The notes under the pieces were generated by a model. The model was not told the origin of the DNA, did no database searches, and was given only the letters and a program-made list of their open reading frames with translations. Shown one piece after another: positions 1-13,980 of a DNA stretch of 64,000 nt. Within the stretch, counting starts at the first letter, position 1; each line of letters begins with the position of its first letter. The DNA comes from Lethocerus indicus. Taxonomy: Eukaryota; Arthropoda; Insecta; Hemiptera; Belostomatidae. Made by a program: the position numbers and the translations under genes. The stretch covers positions 5,830,925 through 5,894,924 of the forward strand of contig JACDQD010000003.1 in NCBI GenBank assembly GCA_019843655.1. Reading direction: 5' to 3'.

Positions 1-985
1 TGGAATGAATTGGATCAATTCTGCATAAAATACGTCAATCGTAAAACCCGCCCTCCCGGCGGCGTAGCGGTAAGTGGCGAAATTCCGTAAAGTCCGTACG
101 CGTCATGTAATGTTAATATTTTCCTGATAATATATTTCTCTTTCAATCGAACGGGAGGCACGACATATAATTCAATATTGATGGTGTAACTGGTATTTTT
201 CGATGGAATTTGTCGAAATTCAACTTGGTTTAGTGACTTCAGTTAATGATATCGTGTTATCTGTTGTAATTTGAAAATTGTATATGAGGGATAAACTTAG
301 TTTTTGTTGTGTCTTCGGAAAACAGAAACAAAATAAGCATAATCACTGTTTATCAAATATTGACTATGTTTAAGTCAATTGTTTAAAGAATTAGATTTTT
401 AGAAATTATAAAAGGATGTCTATCTCATTGTCTATTTTAGTTCTCCCCCTGGCAATCAGTCAACAAATTCGAGGAGAGAGTTTCAATTATAATTAGGGAC
501 AGTATAAATATGGTATAAATATTGCTATAAAGTGAGTCACAAAAAAAATCCAAACATTATTTGTTTAATATAATTCTTTCAAGATGGCTTTAACTGGATG
601 TTAAAAGTTAATTTTACGGTAAAATTGACCGTCCTCTATTACTGAACCAATTAAATTGACCGATCTAGCGAAGCAATGTGAATATCACACAAGACAGTAT
701 CACACAAGCGATGATAATATACCATACGGTATAGATAGAAAATATGTATACCATTTATCAATCTTCACAAGAATATATTATGACTTAGAATACATTATAC
801 TATAACCCTCCATATCTTAAATTAGGCGTATATTTGTGTTTAAGACGTGCATTATTTTCTTTTTGTGTTTTTATAAAGATAATTGCTTGCTATTATCCGA
901 AACGAGGTAAACGAGGAACGAGGGGAGATTGAAGGAAGTGGGGTCACGGGTATTAAAGGGACCTCCTTCCCTCTCTTTATCCCAG
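1..985. other. Upstream region of the MMP gene
   Basis: AT-rich with no ORF of note. It must hold the last part of an intron and perhaps an upstream noncoding exon and promoter. A TATA-like TTTATAAAG near 870 is the only core-promoter hint; it is weak. Confidence 0.4.
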
Positions 986-1099
986 TGCCGTGAAGCCTTC
1001 AGCTGGTGAACAATGACAGGTCTACTGGTTGTCCTTTCTGTACTCTGTGCCTCCGTCCATTCGGCACCCAATCAACCTGCCACAGGTTCTGTCGATGCG
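986..1099 (+). CDS. Mmp: MMP exon 1: 5' UTR end, start codon, signal peptide
   Basis: A strong pyrimidine tract followed by CCCAG ends at 985, so this exon probably begins at 986 and a noncoding exon lies further upstream, position not found. The ATG at 1013 opens a signal peptide ([17 protein letters not shown], likely cut before APNQ). The exon ends in phase 0 at a GTATGT donor. Confidence 0.85.
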
Positions 1100-4000
1100 G
1101 TATGTACTGTTTTTCATTCACAGTCACAGTCATATCTACATAGTTTCATTCCACTCTAGGTCTGTTAACCAAGCTTGGGTTTATCGCCCATCAGTGGCTT
1201 ACCCTCGGCTACTCTTCTTGCCTATCGGAGAAGTATCGCTAAGACCAAACCAATTTTGATAAATAGTATAATTATAGAATCGTACAAACAATTTTTAGAA
1301 TTTCGTTATTTCTTGTTGATTACGCTGTAATGTCAAAGTCTGTTCTATATCGAACGGTATTTTTCTTGTTTTTCTTCACACGTTATGATAATATTGTATT
1401 ACGGAGTGATACTACAGCTGCAATTGTCGTAGCTATAATAATGCATAAGTTACGAATGTTGCTACGAATGATGGTTGCATTGACAAGAAATTAACTTTAA
1501 CAGCTTCCATTTATTAAACGAATCATATCATCTTCCGTCTAGAGTTGATTCGGCCTCTCTACCAATATTAGTAGCTTTCAGTTAATTTTAGAGTGAAATG
1601 TTAGTAGTGACTGGTAAATACGTCCTCGTGGTGGCGAGTGTTCTTAGCAGTCCATAGCAGCTGTTCTGTCAGCATCTGTCTAGCTGTCTATCTGGTCTTG
1701 TATATGTCCAAATTGACGAATTTTGCCGAAGACATCTTAAGTTAGACTTACGTTTCCATAGAGGTTAAATTTTATTACAAATTCAAGATGTCTCTTAGTG
1801 GTCATTGAGAGTTTGGAATGGCGTTCTGGGATTCATTTAATACTTCGAGTCACAGACGGTCGGTAACCGAAATGCAAGAGGCTAAGCGGTGACAATCATA
1901 CAGCTCGATAGATAGCATGTGGCCACTCAATCGAGTATGAACTGTCTTACAATTGGGATAATTTTGTAATTACAGATCAAGTTCCTGCAGCGTTATGGCT
2001 ACTTGCAGAAGGGAATCGAAGGCGCAGGGGAGGCGTTGTACAGTGAAAACTCCGTGAAGAATGCTATCGAAGAAGCCCAAAGATACGGCAATATACGCGT
2101 TACAGGAAAATTAGATGCTGACACTATAAAGGTACGCGTACAATAAGATACAACAAAAGATAATATTATGTTGCAGAAAACGGTATTATACAAGTATTTT
2201 AAGTTGCCAAAAAATTTAATTACAGACCATATTTATTTCTCAGTTATTTAGAAGTTTATTTAGGGATTTTCTCAGTTATTTAGAATAAATCAATTGGAAT
2301 TTCACTGCTATAGTGTGTACGGCATAATAGGTTTAGGTATAGAATATTGGATTAATAGATTAAAAACCGGATCGCAGAGTCTTGGATTCCACGTCAGTCG
2401 GTTTTTTATTCCTTTACAGTATTAAATAGGCAATGAAATATGCATAACTTCTTACGTTTTTAAAGTTCTTTTACATCAACCTGCGGATCCCCGTCGGTAG
2501 ATTGCGGCGGTGTATCAATTTGCAATATTATAGTGGGGTGAATTTGGAGGCTTTGATCGAGCGCGGGAAAAACTAATAGTGGGGGGCGTTGAAAGTGTTC
2601 TAAACACAAGGGTCGACAAACATTATACATGTGTCCGGCCAAACAGCGTCCATCCCGGTCAATTTGGCCCCCATCTTCCCTCCCACCGCCCGAGCTAATT
2701 GCCACTCGCGCTAATTATTAAACCCCGGTCAAACCAGTTACGAGCTTTTATAATTCGATCGCAAGTGTCACCAACCGGCTCCACTTCCGGGACTGCGGGT
2801 GACGCTCCCGTTTAATGATTCACGTCGAGCTCACAGAACCGGTCGACTATCAGGGGATAGTCCCTCGGGATTTTCCTCTTTTACTTTCGCGGAAAAATAA
2901 TTTTTCCCTTGGCCCAGACTGCTGCGTACAGTTCGGAAGGTTTTCGGTCCGAGACTTCGATGATCGATTGGGAAAAACCCTCTATTAATCTCGCCCCGTT
3001 CTGAGAAAACGCTATTCGAGGAAAACATTATTCCTTAATAAGTTTTTATTTTTAATTAAATTTGCGGCCTAAAATGAAAGAAAGAAAAATCGTAGCCTAT
3101 ATTCGAGTCAACTAAGGCTTATTGCCTTAGCTTAGCACAGGGCGGACTTCAGTACATGATTCCATTAGTTGGTAAAGGTCCGGTGTAAAACAGGAACAAA
3201 TGGTTCGCCCTAGTGCATTCGGGGTCGGAAGGGCCTGCCTATGGGGCTCGCATAATCGGATTTATTCTTTAGAAGCTTTCGGCCCAAAGCTGTTTTTTCT
3301 CTGTGTTGTGTCCGATGCGCCCCGAAATCCCAACGCCGACTGTTTTACTCTTCGATTATTCCGCACTCGCTGCGCAATTTCGAAATTAAATATTGGAAAA
3401 TTGAATATTTTATATTTTGTTGCAGTTGATGAACTCTAAAAGATGCGGTGTCGCCGATGTAGTCACCAGCCAGAGACATCGTAGGGGCAATCGTTTCAAA
3501 CGATATGTATTTGCATCTCAAGGCTGGAACAAAAGACATCTGACCTACGCGTAAGTGATCTAAATGAAGTATTTTAATTGCATCCCTAGATAAAATACGG
3601 GAAAGAGAGAAATACTAATCTGATCCCGAGTGTTACGATTTGTATAAATTATTTGACGGTGTTTTTGGCGAATAATGTGAGAAACTTAAAGGGTTAGAAA
3701 TGATTTGAACATTTTTATCGAGATAAATATTGCAAGTAAGTCGATAGAAAAATCAACATCAAAATAATTCGTTCATCAAACAAAACTCGATGTTAAACAG
3801 GAAATTGATACATCCTCAAAGGAAATTCATTTAATGGATTACAATATAGAATCATTAATTTCCAAAAAATGTGTACATTATATTTACATCTGTTCATATA
3901 GTAACATCGGACAGTTATGCGTAGTACATCGTGGCATCAATCCACCGTCTGTCTCTCCTTCATTAAACCTTTCAGAAAATCAGGACCAATTTATGATCAG

Positions 4001-7000
4001 ATAAATGGCAGCAAATGAGCGTTAATCAATGTAAAAGTGTTATCCCACCCTCAAATCCCGGTCCCTGTACTACACCCAGAGACCCCATGATAATGGCTAA
4101 TAATTTAGGGTTTAATTAGCCTAATTTATATAAAGTTTGGAATCCATTAATTTGACCGCGGGCGGATGCCCGTTTCTAATCGATCCCCAGAATTATAATT
4201 CTGAATGCCGTAATATATCCTTGAATAACGCGCCAAGAATAAATATTTCTTTCTGGTCCATTATCTATTCACGGTGTTGTCTTATATCTTCTTACTATTA
4301 TTACGCAAGTAATCGGCGATAGAAATTCCGTTACTTACATAATTTTGCTATTGCAGTTTACTAGTAATAAACGAATATTTCAGTATGGTATGTAGTAGAA
4401 AGGAAATCGTTAGTGTTGGAATATTTAACTCAGGCGCTGAGGTGTTTGAGTGTCTAGCTTTTAGCGGTACCGAGTTCATAAATATGCCTAACATGTAAGC
4501 AGCATGTGCTAGTACGCAAATCCTATCGCCACCTGCGTCAGTTCTACTCTTCGAATACCACCATCAGTTTCCACAATGCTAGTCTTGGCATTCACCTTGT
4601 ACCGATGACTATGCTATTAAAATCAATAGTTAGGTTGTTTTAGTATATCTAGCAATTTATTCTATTATTAATATAAAGCATATATTTTTATTGGCATTTT
4701 TTGAATGTTTTAGTGAATTTGATTTTCAAGTTTCCGTATAATCAAAAGTGTTCATTGGCCTCGAAAAGGTAAAGAGCCACGGTTCTAGAGTTAGTATCCC
4801 ACATTATTTAACATAATTGCATTCCAATTACCCTGCAGTTTAATAGACACTTGTTTACAAGAACATAGTGGATCAGAGTCCTAATTAATTAATCGGGGAG
4901 AGTGGAACCGCTCCTGGATCCCTTCCAAGAATGGTTCGGTTCCTTTCAAGTGTAGGAGGGACAACCGTTTCGGCGGCCGGGCAATTAGGGGCCCAGAAAG
5001 AACGATAGCTCCTAATTATGGAGGCGGTCCAAAACAAATAGCGAAGCCCGACTCCTGGACACTAACCGTCGTCGCGAACACTTCCGATTTGATCGACTTC
5101 GGAGGCCGTTTAACACGGCCCCTATTGTCAGGGGCTGGACCCAGCAGAATTTCGACTTCAGTTCAGAACTGAAATAAAAACGCGATATTCGGCATTAGTC
5201 AGTCGGCCATAGAGCCCGGGACGGGTGGGGGCAGCTCTCGAAGAAGGTCACGATCAAGGATAACGGACCATTGAACCGACATTCTTTGCCAGCTCAGCGT
5301 CCCTAGCAGATTCATTCGGCAACAAAGAATTCGTTCCACTCAGAAAACCAGAATACCGATGTCCTGATTTGAACACCAGTTAATAAGCGGATATTTTATG
5401 TCTATAACAGGTAGAACGTGAATTATATCCGAGTATAATATTCGCACCGTATACCGTATACCAAAAGTATAAACTATATCGGTAGTAAAAATCCTAATTA
5501 TATTTATATTCAATTGAGCATTTACATACAAACAATCTCTGAATCTAATCTCGCTTTTTCAGGTTTATGAATTTGACGCCGAAGCTGCCCCAGGATTTGG
5601 TGCGGGCCGAATTCAGGCGGGCGCTGAACATCTGGAGCAGTTCCAGCCGGCTTTCCTTCACCGAAGTTCAAGATCCGAATATCGCCGACATTAAAGTGGG
5701 CTTCTTCAGTGGCTACCACGGAGACCCGTAAGTTTTCCCCAAACTCTCTATTCTTTCCCAGTGCACCATCGCTTCTGAAGCCATACACTAATATCCCAAA
5801 TTTTGGTCCGACTTATGTCGTTTTCAGAGGCCGTCACTACTGAAAACTCGCTCGGTGTTCCAAATCTACATCTAAACATACCCTGTGAGAGATAATTTCT
5901 GGCACCGAGATGTAATTAGTAATTTGACTTAAGATGAGACTTCCACGTCCATAATCTCTATTTATTGCACGGATATGTTACAGATTTTTGCTATAAATGA
6001 ATCCATTCTTACAACCGATTCTAGACGTAACATTAATTTTCTGTGCCGTCTTTGTACCTCATTCAGTATTTAATGAACTAAAACAATATAATGCCATGAA
6101 AACGTTTTGAATCCCTATAAGATAATGCTATTTAACAGGTTATTCAAATTTATAGTTTATGTAAAAATATATAATTTTCTTACTATTAAATATATCATTT
6201 TGTTGTAAATGGACAATGAGTTATCCGCAATCATACTTTCAACTCCACTCACTTGTCCGATTTTGTTTTATAGGAGTAAATTATTTTTTTATTAACATTA
6301 TATCCATTAATTCATTTCATTTATTACTTTAATTATTTCAAATTAATTTTTATTTGTTAATAATTCTTGTTGCGGACTGTCCTTGTTAGCATCCTTGTCT
6401 GACTCAATATTCAGGTATACCCAGTAAATTATATATCTGATGATAAATGTTGAGATGGAGATACGAAACATAAGAAAGCATAAATTAAATGTATTTTAAA
6501 AAGTTGTAGCCAGTAGAAATTTATCTGTTAATTAGCCTAATTGTGTGGATCCAATATGGTAGGATTTGGGTCAATTGTGGTACAGTGCTAACCTTTTCGG
6601 AGCATAAAACTGGAAATAGTCGCGGCCCCTGGCTGCCGGTTGCTGTAGGTCTGCTTGGTCTGTACGGTTTAAATTATCTTACTAAAATAGACGGCGGTCA
6701 GATAAATTAACAGCGGAATTGCCGCTTATTGAGGTAAGCCGCGTTAGTTAGTTATTTTGGCAAGCCGGCGCTACCGGCACGTTAGCGGCACACCAATTGT
6801 AAATCAAACGGTTGGAGATAATTTGCAAGTAGCTGCAAGTGTCGATTTCGCGCCCCGACCGAGCTTAATTTGTCCAACAATTAATTCCGATTTTCGGTGT
6901 CCGGCTTTGACAATTCCAGCCGTTTTTTAAATTATCGACGTTCAGCGATAATCTCTCGTTCTCTTTTTCGATTTCCTAGTCAGTCCAAAGCTAGCAAACT

Positions 7001-10000
7001 CGTTTCCGTTTTGCACCTTCTCCAATACCATACCGTTAGTTATCAAAATATAGTCCGCTATATTATTCGATCGTACAAATATTCGTAAACAAATATTACA
7101 ACTATTCGATCATTATTACAAATGGAACCGACGAACTGATCGATAACTGCTCGAGATCTTGATTAATCGGAGCGATATTCCGGGACCGAACACCGAATTA
7201 AACCCTGTCACGCGAAACGCCCTAATTAGACTTGGGCCCTCCGACACCGGCTTGTTGCAAACTGTGGCAATTTAGTCGTTCGAGTTTTTATCCGGAGTTG
7301 CTTAATCCGTCAGTTTTATTTGTCAGGAAATGTTGGCCGTGTGCGATAACCTGGCGTAAAATAGAACTCGGTGGTGGTCAGAAGGAACCCGAGAGGTAGG
7401 AAACGTAGAAAACGTGATACCGATCTCGGAAGAGATAGGGTTGTAAACAATTTGAATTTCGTAATGTGGACGAATTTTTGGAAACTGCGCAACGTAACAT
7501 TAAACACTATTAGAGTTATGTTTGCTCACTGTCTCATCTTGAATAACATAAACAATTAATTAATTAAATATATCATTAATCATTTTAAGAACAAATCTCC
7601 TGAAACCGTAATAGGGGAGGTCTTTCTTCCTATAAACCTGTTTAATTAGGCGGTATATACTCAACGTACTTAATTACTCCCGCCGGAACTAGGACAAATA
7701 AATAGCCTTAAAAAATAATGGAAATATTGAGCAATAATGCTGGCGCGAGCAGTGATAATTTCTGAAAATGGCTCCCCTGCCGACATTTCTTCTCAATAGA
7801 CGCCCCTGGGAGGGATCGAGTTGAGCGGTCTTTTGACGCCTGCGAATTAAAGGTTCATTCATGTAGGATCACCGTGTGAAGTGTCTGTCGGTCCCGTGGA
7901 TGGTAATTGAATTTCTCCAGTGTTCCACCTATTGACACCGGCCGAGTGAAACAGGACCAGAATCTCGCGGAAAATGGCTTATTGACGATCAATATTGAAG
8001 AATGGCACCGAAAGGGAGCTTGGTATTATTGGACCTCCTCTTGGATTACCTCTGCTTTCGCGCTACCTCTATCTTCTGTATGTAGGGATGAATTACACGA
8101 AGGCGGGGTTATTATCCTCTCTTGCCAGTCTACATTAATCTATTATCACTCGCCCAAAGAGGTTTCAGTGATTTCTTTCAGTAGACGTCACGTAATGCGT
8201 AACAATATTTCCATATAAATGTGGCAGACATTTTGCCTTAAATATATGCTGTGAGACTATATAATATTTATTTATTGACTATAGTTTGGCATATGAAGGG
8301 TTCCCAGGAACGCAAAAACCTTAAATCGGAATGGACTCGAGATGAAAAAAAAACATTCCCGCATATTCTTTTCCGTTATTCATCCTCACTTCTACTTCTA
8401 ATGAACAATTCTTTCTGTTTCCTCCCCGACAGTAAACTGTATTTATCTACGATGTTTTACAGAGATAAATCTCCTTAAATGTTATTATAAATTTTCAGGT
8501 ATTCTTTTGACGGAGAGGGCTCGGTTCTGGCTCACGCCTTCTATCCGAATAACTACGCCGATATAGAGGGGGATGTTCATTTCGATGCCGACGAAATATG
8601 GAAGATCAGGCCCGGGTATTTCGAGGAAGGTAAGCTTCCTGTTCGCCATCCTGAAGTAATCTATTAAGCATAGTATTCAGTTACTGAGTACTGAGAGTTT
8701 CTATCTTTCATCAAGTGGAAACAGAATAGGTCAGAAAGTACCTATCCGAGGATCCTCAATTAGCTTTGGTATATTGTTCACAAGTCTTGAATTGAGATTT
8801 TTTATCAAATTAATTCCTTCTTATTTCCGAAATAAAATATAAGGTTATATGTAAGCTGTGTTTAGTAGTGCCGAATCATATTATATCGTCTCTTAAGAGT
8901 GACACATCCTGTGTCACAGCCTGTCTTTAGAGGGGAACTTTTTTTCAGGATCGCAAAAAAAACGCGTTAGCGTTTTAATTTTGCGTTTGGTGAGGAAGGC
9001 CGTATTGAACAGGACGGCCGACTTACAATTAGCGGGCTGTTGCAGTTTGCCGGAATTAAAAGAGCCTCTAGCTTCGGCCCCCTTTGAAGGTGGAAGCCAC
9101 GTTTGATTAAGCGGTTAAAAATAACTCCTCAGCCGCGGAGTTAATTAAACGGAAATTCCGCTTTTGATTCGGTTCCGCCACCCTTCTTTTCATCCTCTCC
9201 CAAACCTCTGGCCGGTATTATTTTCGCCCCGAACGGCGTCCTACCGTGTGCGATTATTGAGGGAGTTTTTCCGAATGAAATGTCGGCCTAAAATGGCCTT
9301 CAGTTCAAATTGAATTATCAATGAATACACCAATGTTATCACCTCTCACCTGCTATATAGCTGAGTTTTATGTATCGGACATTCGTTCATTTCTCAGTAA
9401 ACAAATTAGATCATAAGCTGACCAATTTGATGTTTTCGTCAACGAACGAGGGTTCGGACGGCAAGGAACAAGCTGAAGTTCTAATCTACCGGAGACAGAA
9501 TAGAGCAAGAGTGAAAGTATGCAAATTCTAATAGGAATTGTTCCTAGGTACTGACTTCACTTCCGTTGCCCTACACGAACTTGGCCACAGTCTCGGTCTG
9601 GCCCTTATTCGCCGGTGCCCGGCTCTGTCATGAACGCCTACTACAAGACCAGCAATAATTACAACTTGGGCCAGGATGACATGCTCGCCATGCACAGACT
9701 ATACTGTGAGTTCTGCAATTTCTTTATTACAGTACCATTAATCAGTGGTCGGAATAAGCTGATTCCGATTGTCGCCGAATCTACTATTCGGCGGATTAAC
9801 AAAATGATACTATTCGTAGGATAGATACTATTCTACTATAGCTACTATAACAAGCAAAATTAACGGGAGCGTATAGTTAATCGATATATTTCAAATACGA
9901 AGCTACCACCAGTCCCGACTTTATATTTTATCCACATTTAATGCTGTCAATTAAGACTGAATTCCGAAAAGCCTTCTGGATTTATTTGGTAAATGCTCAA

Positions 10001-13000
10001 ATCATTCCCTCGATAAGTGAGGGTAGGGGTGAAAATATAATAAACGGATTCCTTGCTTTTCTAGTAACCAGACTGTTAGATGAGAGCCCGCCGAGGACTT
10101 TCCCGACAACTAGGGGCTGGTACAGAACCACTTACGGCAGGACGACACCGTGGGGGAGCACTCGGCTGGGCACACGGACAACGAGGGCTGTCACCGAGTC
10201 GGGAAATACGCCCGAGCCGACCACCGAGATGCCACATCCACATGACCAGCCGCCACATGACCAGCCACATGACCAACCACATGAAACAGAGCATCCCGCA
10301 GCCGACGGCTGTCTCGGACACTTCGATGCAGTGGCCTACCTGAGGGGAGAAATATTCATAGTCAAAAATCTGGTGGGTACTTTCTCTATTGCAAGTATTG
10401 TTTTTAGTAAAAAAAAGCCTACTTTTTAATTAGGATTGGCCTTTTTCCTCTCGGTGGCTCTGTGGTATATCGGTACGGTTTATACACGAATTCTATTTGC
10501 TCAAAATTTTACTGACCGATTTATTATGCGCAGAGTATTCCGCATAAATGCGGAGACATTTGTATCCGTACAATCGGGTGTTTACGCCGGGAATATCTTA
10601 TGGGAGTTACAAGTGGTTGTCGGTCCTCCGCGAAGCCCCTGAGACAAAGTGGTAGGTAACGCGAAGCCGTTTGGGCGGTGGTCGAAATATTTACTGTCAT
10701 ATTATAGCAACCCGAAGGTAACGATAAAATCCGCCCTCATTATAGTCCTATATAAAGGCTACCTGAGAAATCCTACTACCGGCAATATTCGTGTCGAAAC
10801 CTAATTCAGGAGAGTGCTATAACAAATGTCAGCCAATATTTTGAACATTTGAGGCGGAGAAAGTACAATATTTCACAAAATAAGCAACAAGTAGACGTAG
10901 ATGTCGCGTTCTTCTTTTAATAACACTGACAAACGTATCATGCAATATAACTTTTAGTAACAATTACTGAGCAGTATGCATCAATGATACCGTCAAGATA
11001 TTTATTCAAGTGACGGGAATGTAACAGTACTATTCACAGAATTGTGTACTAGAGTAATTGTAACCCTAGTAACGATGGATGTAACCAATAATAAAAAGTT
11101 AGTAAATAAGATCCAATTTTATATTATTATTCAATGATTTTCTTTTCATACTCGTGTATGTCAAATCTATTTGTGTATGTACTGGACCGCCACACCATAT
11201 GGTATATCACGCCATAGCGCGTATGGATAAACTGCTCATCGCGAAAATCCAATTCCAATGGCCTATCTTTCTGTACAGTCCATTCGTTGAAAAATGGTTA
11301 TTCAGCTGTGACAATAATTTACACGAAATTTTCCATTTTTTCAGACACTTTGGAGGCTGACCGAACCTAGAAAAGTGGCACCAGGTTTCCCAGTGAAGTT
11401 CCAGCAGTTCTTCCACAAATTTCCCGAAGTGGACAGGATCGATGCCATGTACCAGAGGGAACAAGACTCGAGCATAGTCATATTTTCAGGTGCGCAGGTG
11501 AAATTTACCTGGGGGTTTTCAATTTGATCACCCTTCAGACAATACTTTCATCTAAGGAATCCTTTTATCCTTTTATTAATCCTTTTATCTACGGAATATT
11601 TTGCCAGTGAAATTTCACGCGTGTTCAAACAACTCGCGAACAATTCGCTTTAGCCGCCGAGCGCGGAACTGTTCTGTAACTGTTCTAAACTGGCCTATTT
11701 CCGAGGATTTAATCCCGAATTCAGCTTTCGGGACTTACTTCATCCTCTCAAAATCAAAACTTAAGAAGGTTTAAATGAGTTGGATTTAATGGGGGTGGTG
11801 GCGGGGCTGGCAGGAGGGGATGGGTTGACGGACAAAAGGGGAAGAAGACATTGGCCGGAAACTTTGCCAAGATAGATCCTTCAGCTTTCCCCCTTCCACC
11901 GCCACTCCAATCAAATACAGTCCATCTACGTTAATGCCAAGTTGTAATTGAAAATCCCGAACCGGTGTTTTTCGCAAATGAATACCACTTGCGGCTATAA
12001 TCCTTATCTCAATATCTGAGCGACATTGCAAATGAAAAGCGCTACTTATTTTACAAACCGGGATAGGTAATATCCGCATTAATGTTAATTCGCAGAATTG
12101 GGCCGTTTCTGTGTATAGGTTCAGTTCCTGTGTGTCTGTACGAACAAAATCTATATGTACATATACATTAAACGACCAATAAGTAGATTTAAATTAAAAG
12201 TTTAATTAAGAACGTTTGATGGTTGATAAAAATAGCATTCAATAGCTTAACAGACAAGTATGGATTTCCTTCGAATTTAAAATATTTACTTCTTCGATTT
12301 CCTTCTTTGAATTTGCACCGAAATAGTGGAAAAATGTATATTTTCCTGAGAGATTCATGTTAGGAGGAACCGGTAAAAAGTAACTTTTTCCCGAAAAGTC
12401 TTTCAGTAAATTTTAATTACCTATTGCAATTAAACAAAAGGACAGAGGTCAAGGCAAGTAGGAGCAGCGCTGGGATACTCGCAGTTAGACAAAGGAGAAA
12501 AACTTTTGTTTCCAAGTTGGGTTAGTGTTAATCTGAGACTTTCCGAAAGAGCGGTGTTTCGGCCGCGGGTGGTGGGTCGTCCCTTAATAAATAAATGCGG
12601 CCCGCAAAAGGTTCTAAATTGCGGTTAAAAGCAAATCTCCCAAGTTTCTTTATTAACCCGATTCCTTAATCACCGAACCGGCCCAGTTAATTGGACATAT
12701 TATTAAACTGGAAAACGACCCACTGCCCCCCGCCCACCCACTAGTATATCCACCCTTTGAGATTTCGGTTTATATTGCTTGTATTTTATTAATTACAGAT
12801 ACGAAAGTATAATGGACACACTACAATACGAGAGTATTACAGTCATTAAGGTGTTATTGACTTAATACCCAGGTCCTCGGACATATTTCCGAGACGCTTC
12901 CTAAATTAAAGAATTCTTTGTACTAAAAAAAGAAATTTTACAATTGCATTAATTTGTTTAAAAGCCTCATATGTTATAGTCTGTGTATTTTACAAATGTG

Positions 13001-13886
13001 TAAACTCCTAATTAAATCGAATTAGACATGTGGGCTGCAGTAGATTGCAATCGCTTTCAATGTTGTAATTTATATTGTCGAATTTATAGGAAACAAATAC
13101 TGGACATTCGATGGGTACGACTTCATAGAAGACACCCCGAGGCCGATAACCGACTATGGGCTGCCGGAAAGCGCCGAGTCCATTGACGCGGCCATGGTTT
13201 CTCCGAAAGATTCCAAGACATACATATTCAGGTAAGAGGGAGAAATGCGAAATTGAAAAATTAAGTATTTCATTTCTCCTAGAGGCGGGCGAATCTCTAT
13301 TCAGATTCAGTGTGCAGTCTTGGGGAGAATATGGCTGGCGGGAGGCGGTGATGGGGGGCGGGGTTGGGACGGACCCCGGGAATAGCAATGAGACGGCGCC
13401 CCGACGGCAACTTTCCCGAGCATTTTTCACTCTTCTTTGAAGAACTGTACGCTTTTATTTCCACTAAAGAAAACAGAAAGGCTTAATGGGTGCATTAAAA
13501 TATCAAACATCCTGTGCCGCCCTCTCCCCTCTTCAAATATATTTTACGTTTCAAAGTTTAGCTCGGGTTTCTGGCCTTTTCGTTCTTTATTTTTATTTTC
13601 GAGAAAATAAGAAAGTTCCATTTCTCCAAAAATTCCGGATTGCCATATTCGTAAAATTTATCATAAGCATTATACCAAAGTAACGCTCTCTGTTGTGAAT
13701 TCGAGTGTAATTAATTTTGTGTCTGACAGACTGTCAACAGAAATGAAGTGTGTTCGACAATAATATACACTGTTGTCAGAGTTCAATCAAAACCATGCCA
13801 AAATTTACTAAAACTAAACGTCGCAGAAAAATAAACTATGTTGCAGTAATTGATGGAATAATAAAGTTACACTTTGGCCCCTTTGA

Positions 13887-13980
<94 letters not shown>

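Noticed and set aside
9615..9824. Downstream ATG (9630) in MMP exon 6 as a separate gene start
   Set aside because: It is the Met-turn methionine of the MMP catalytic domain in the restored frame; the ORF then reads into intron 6.
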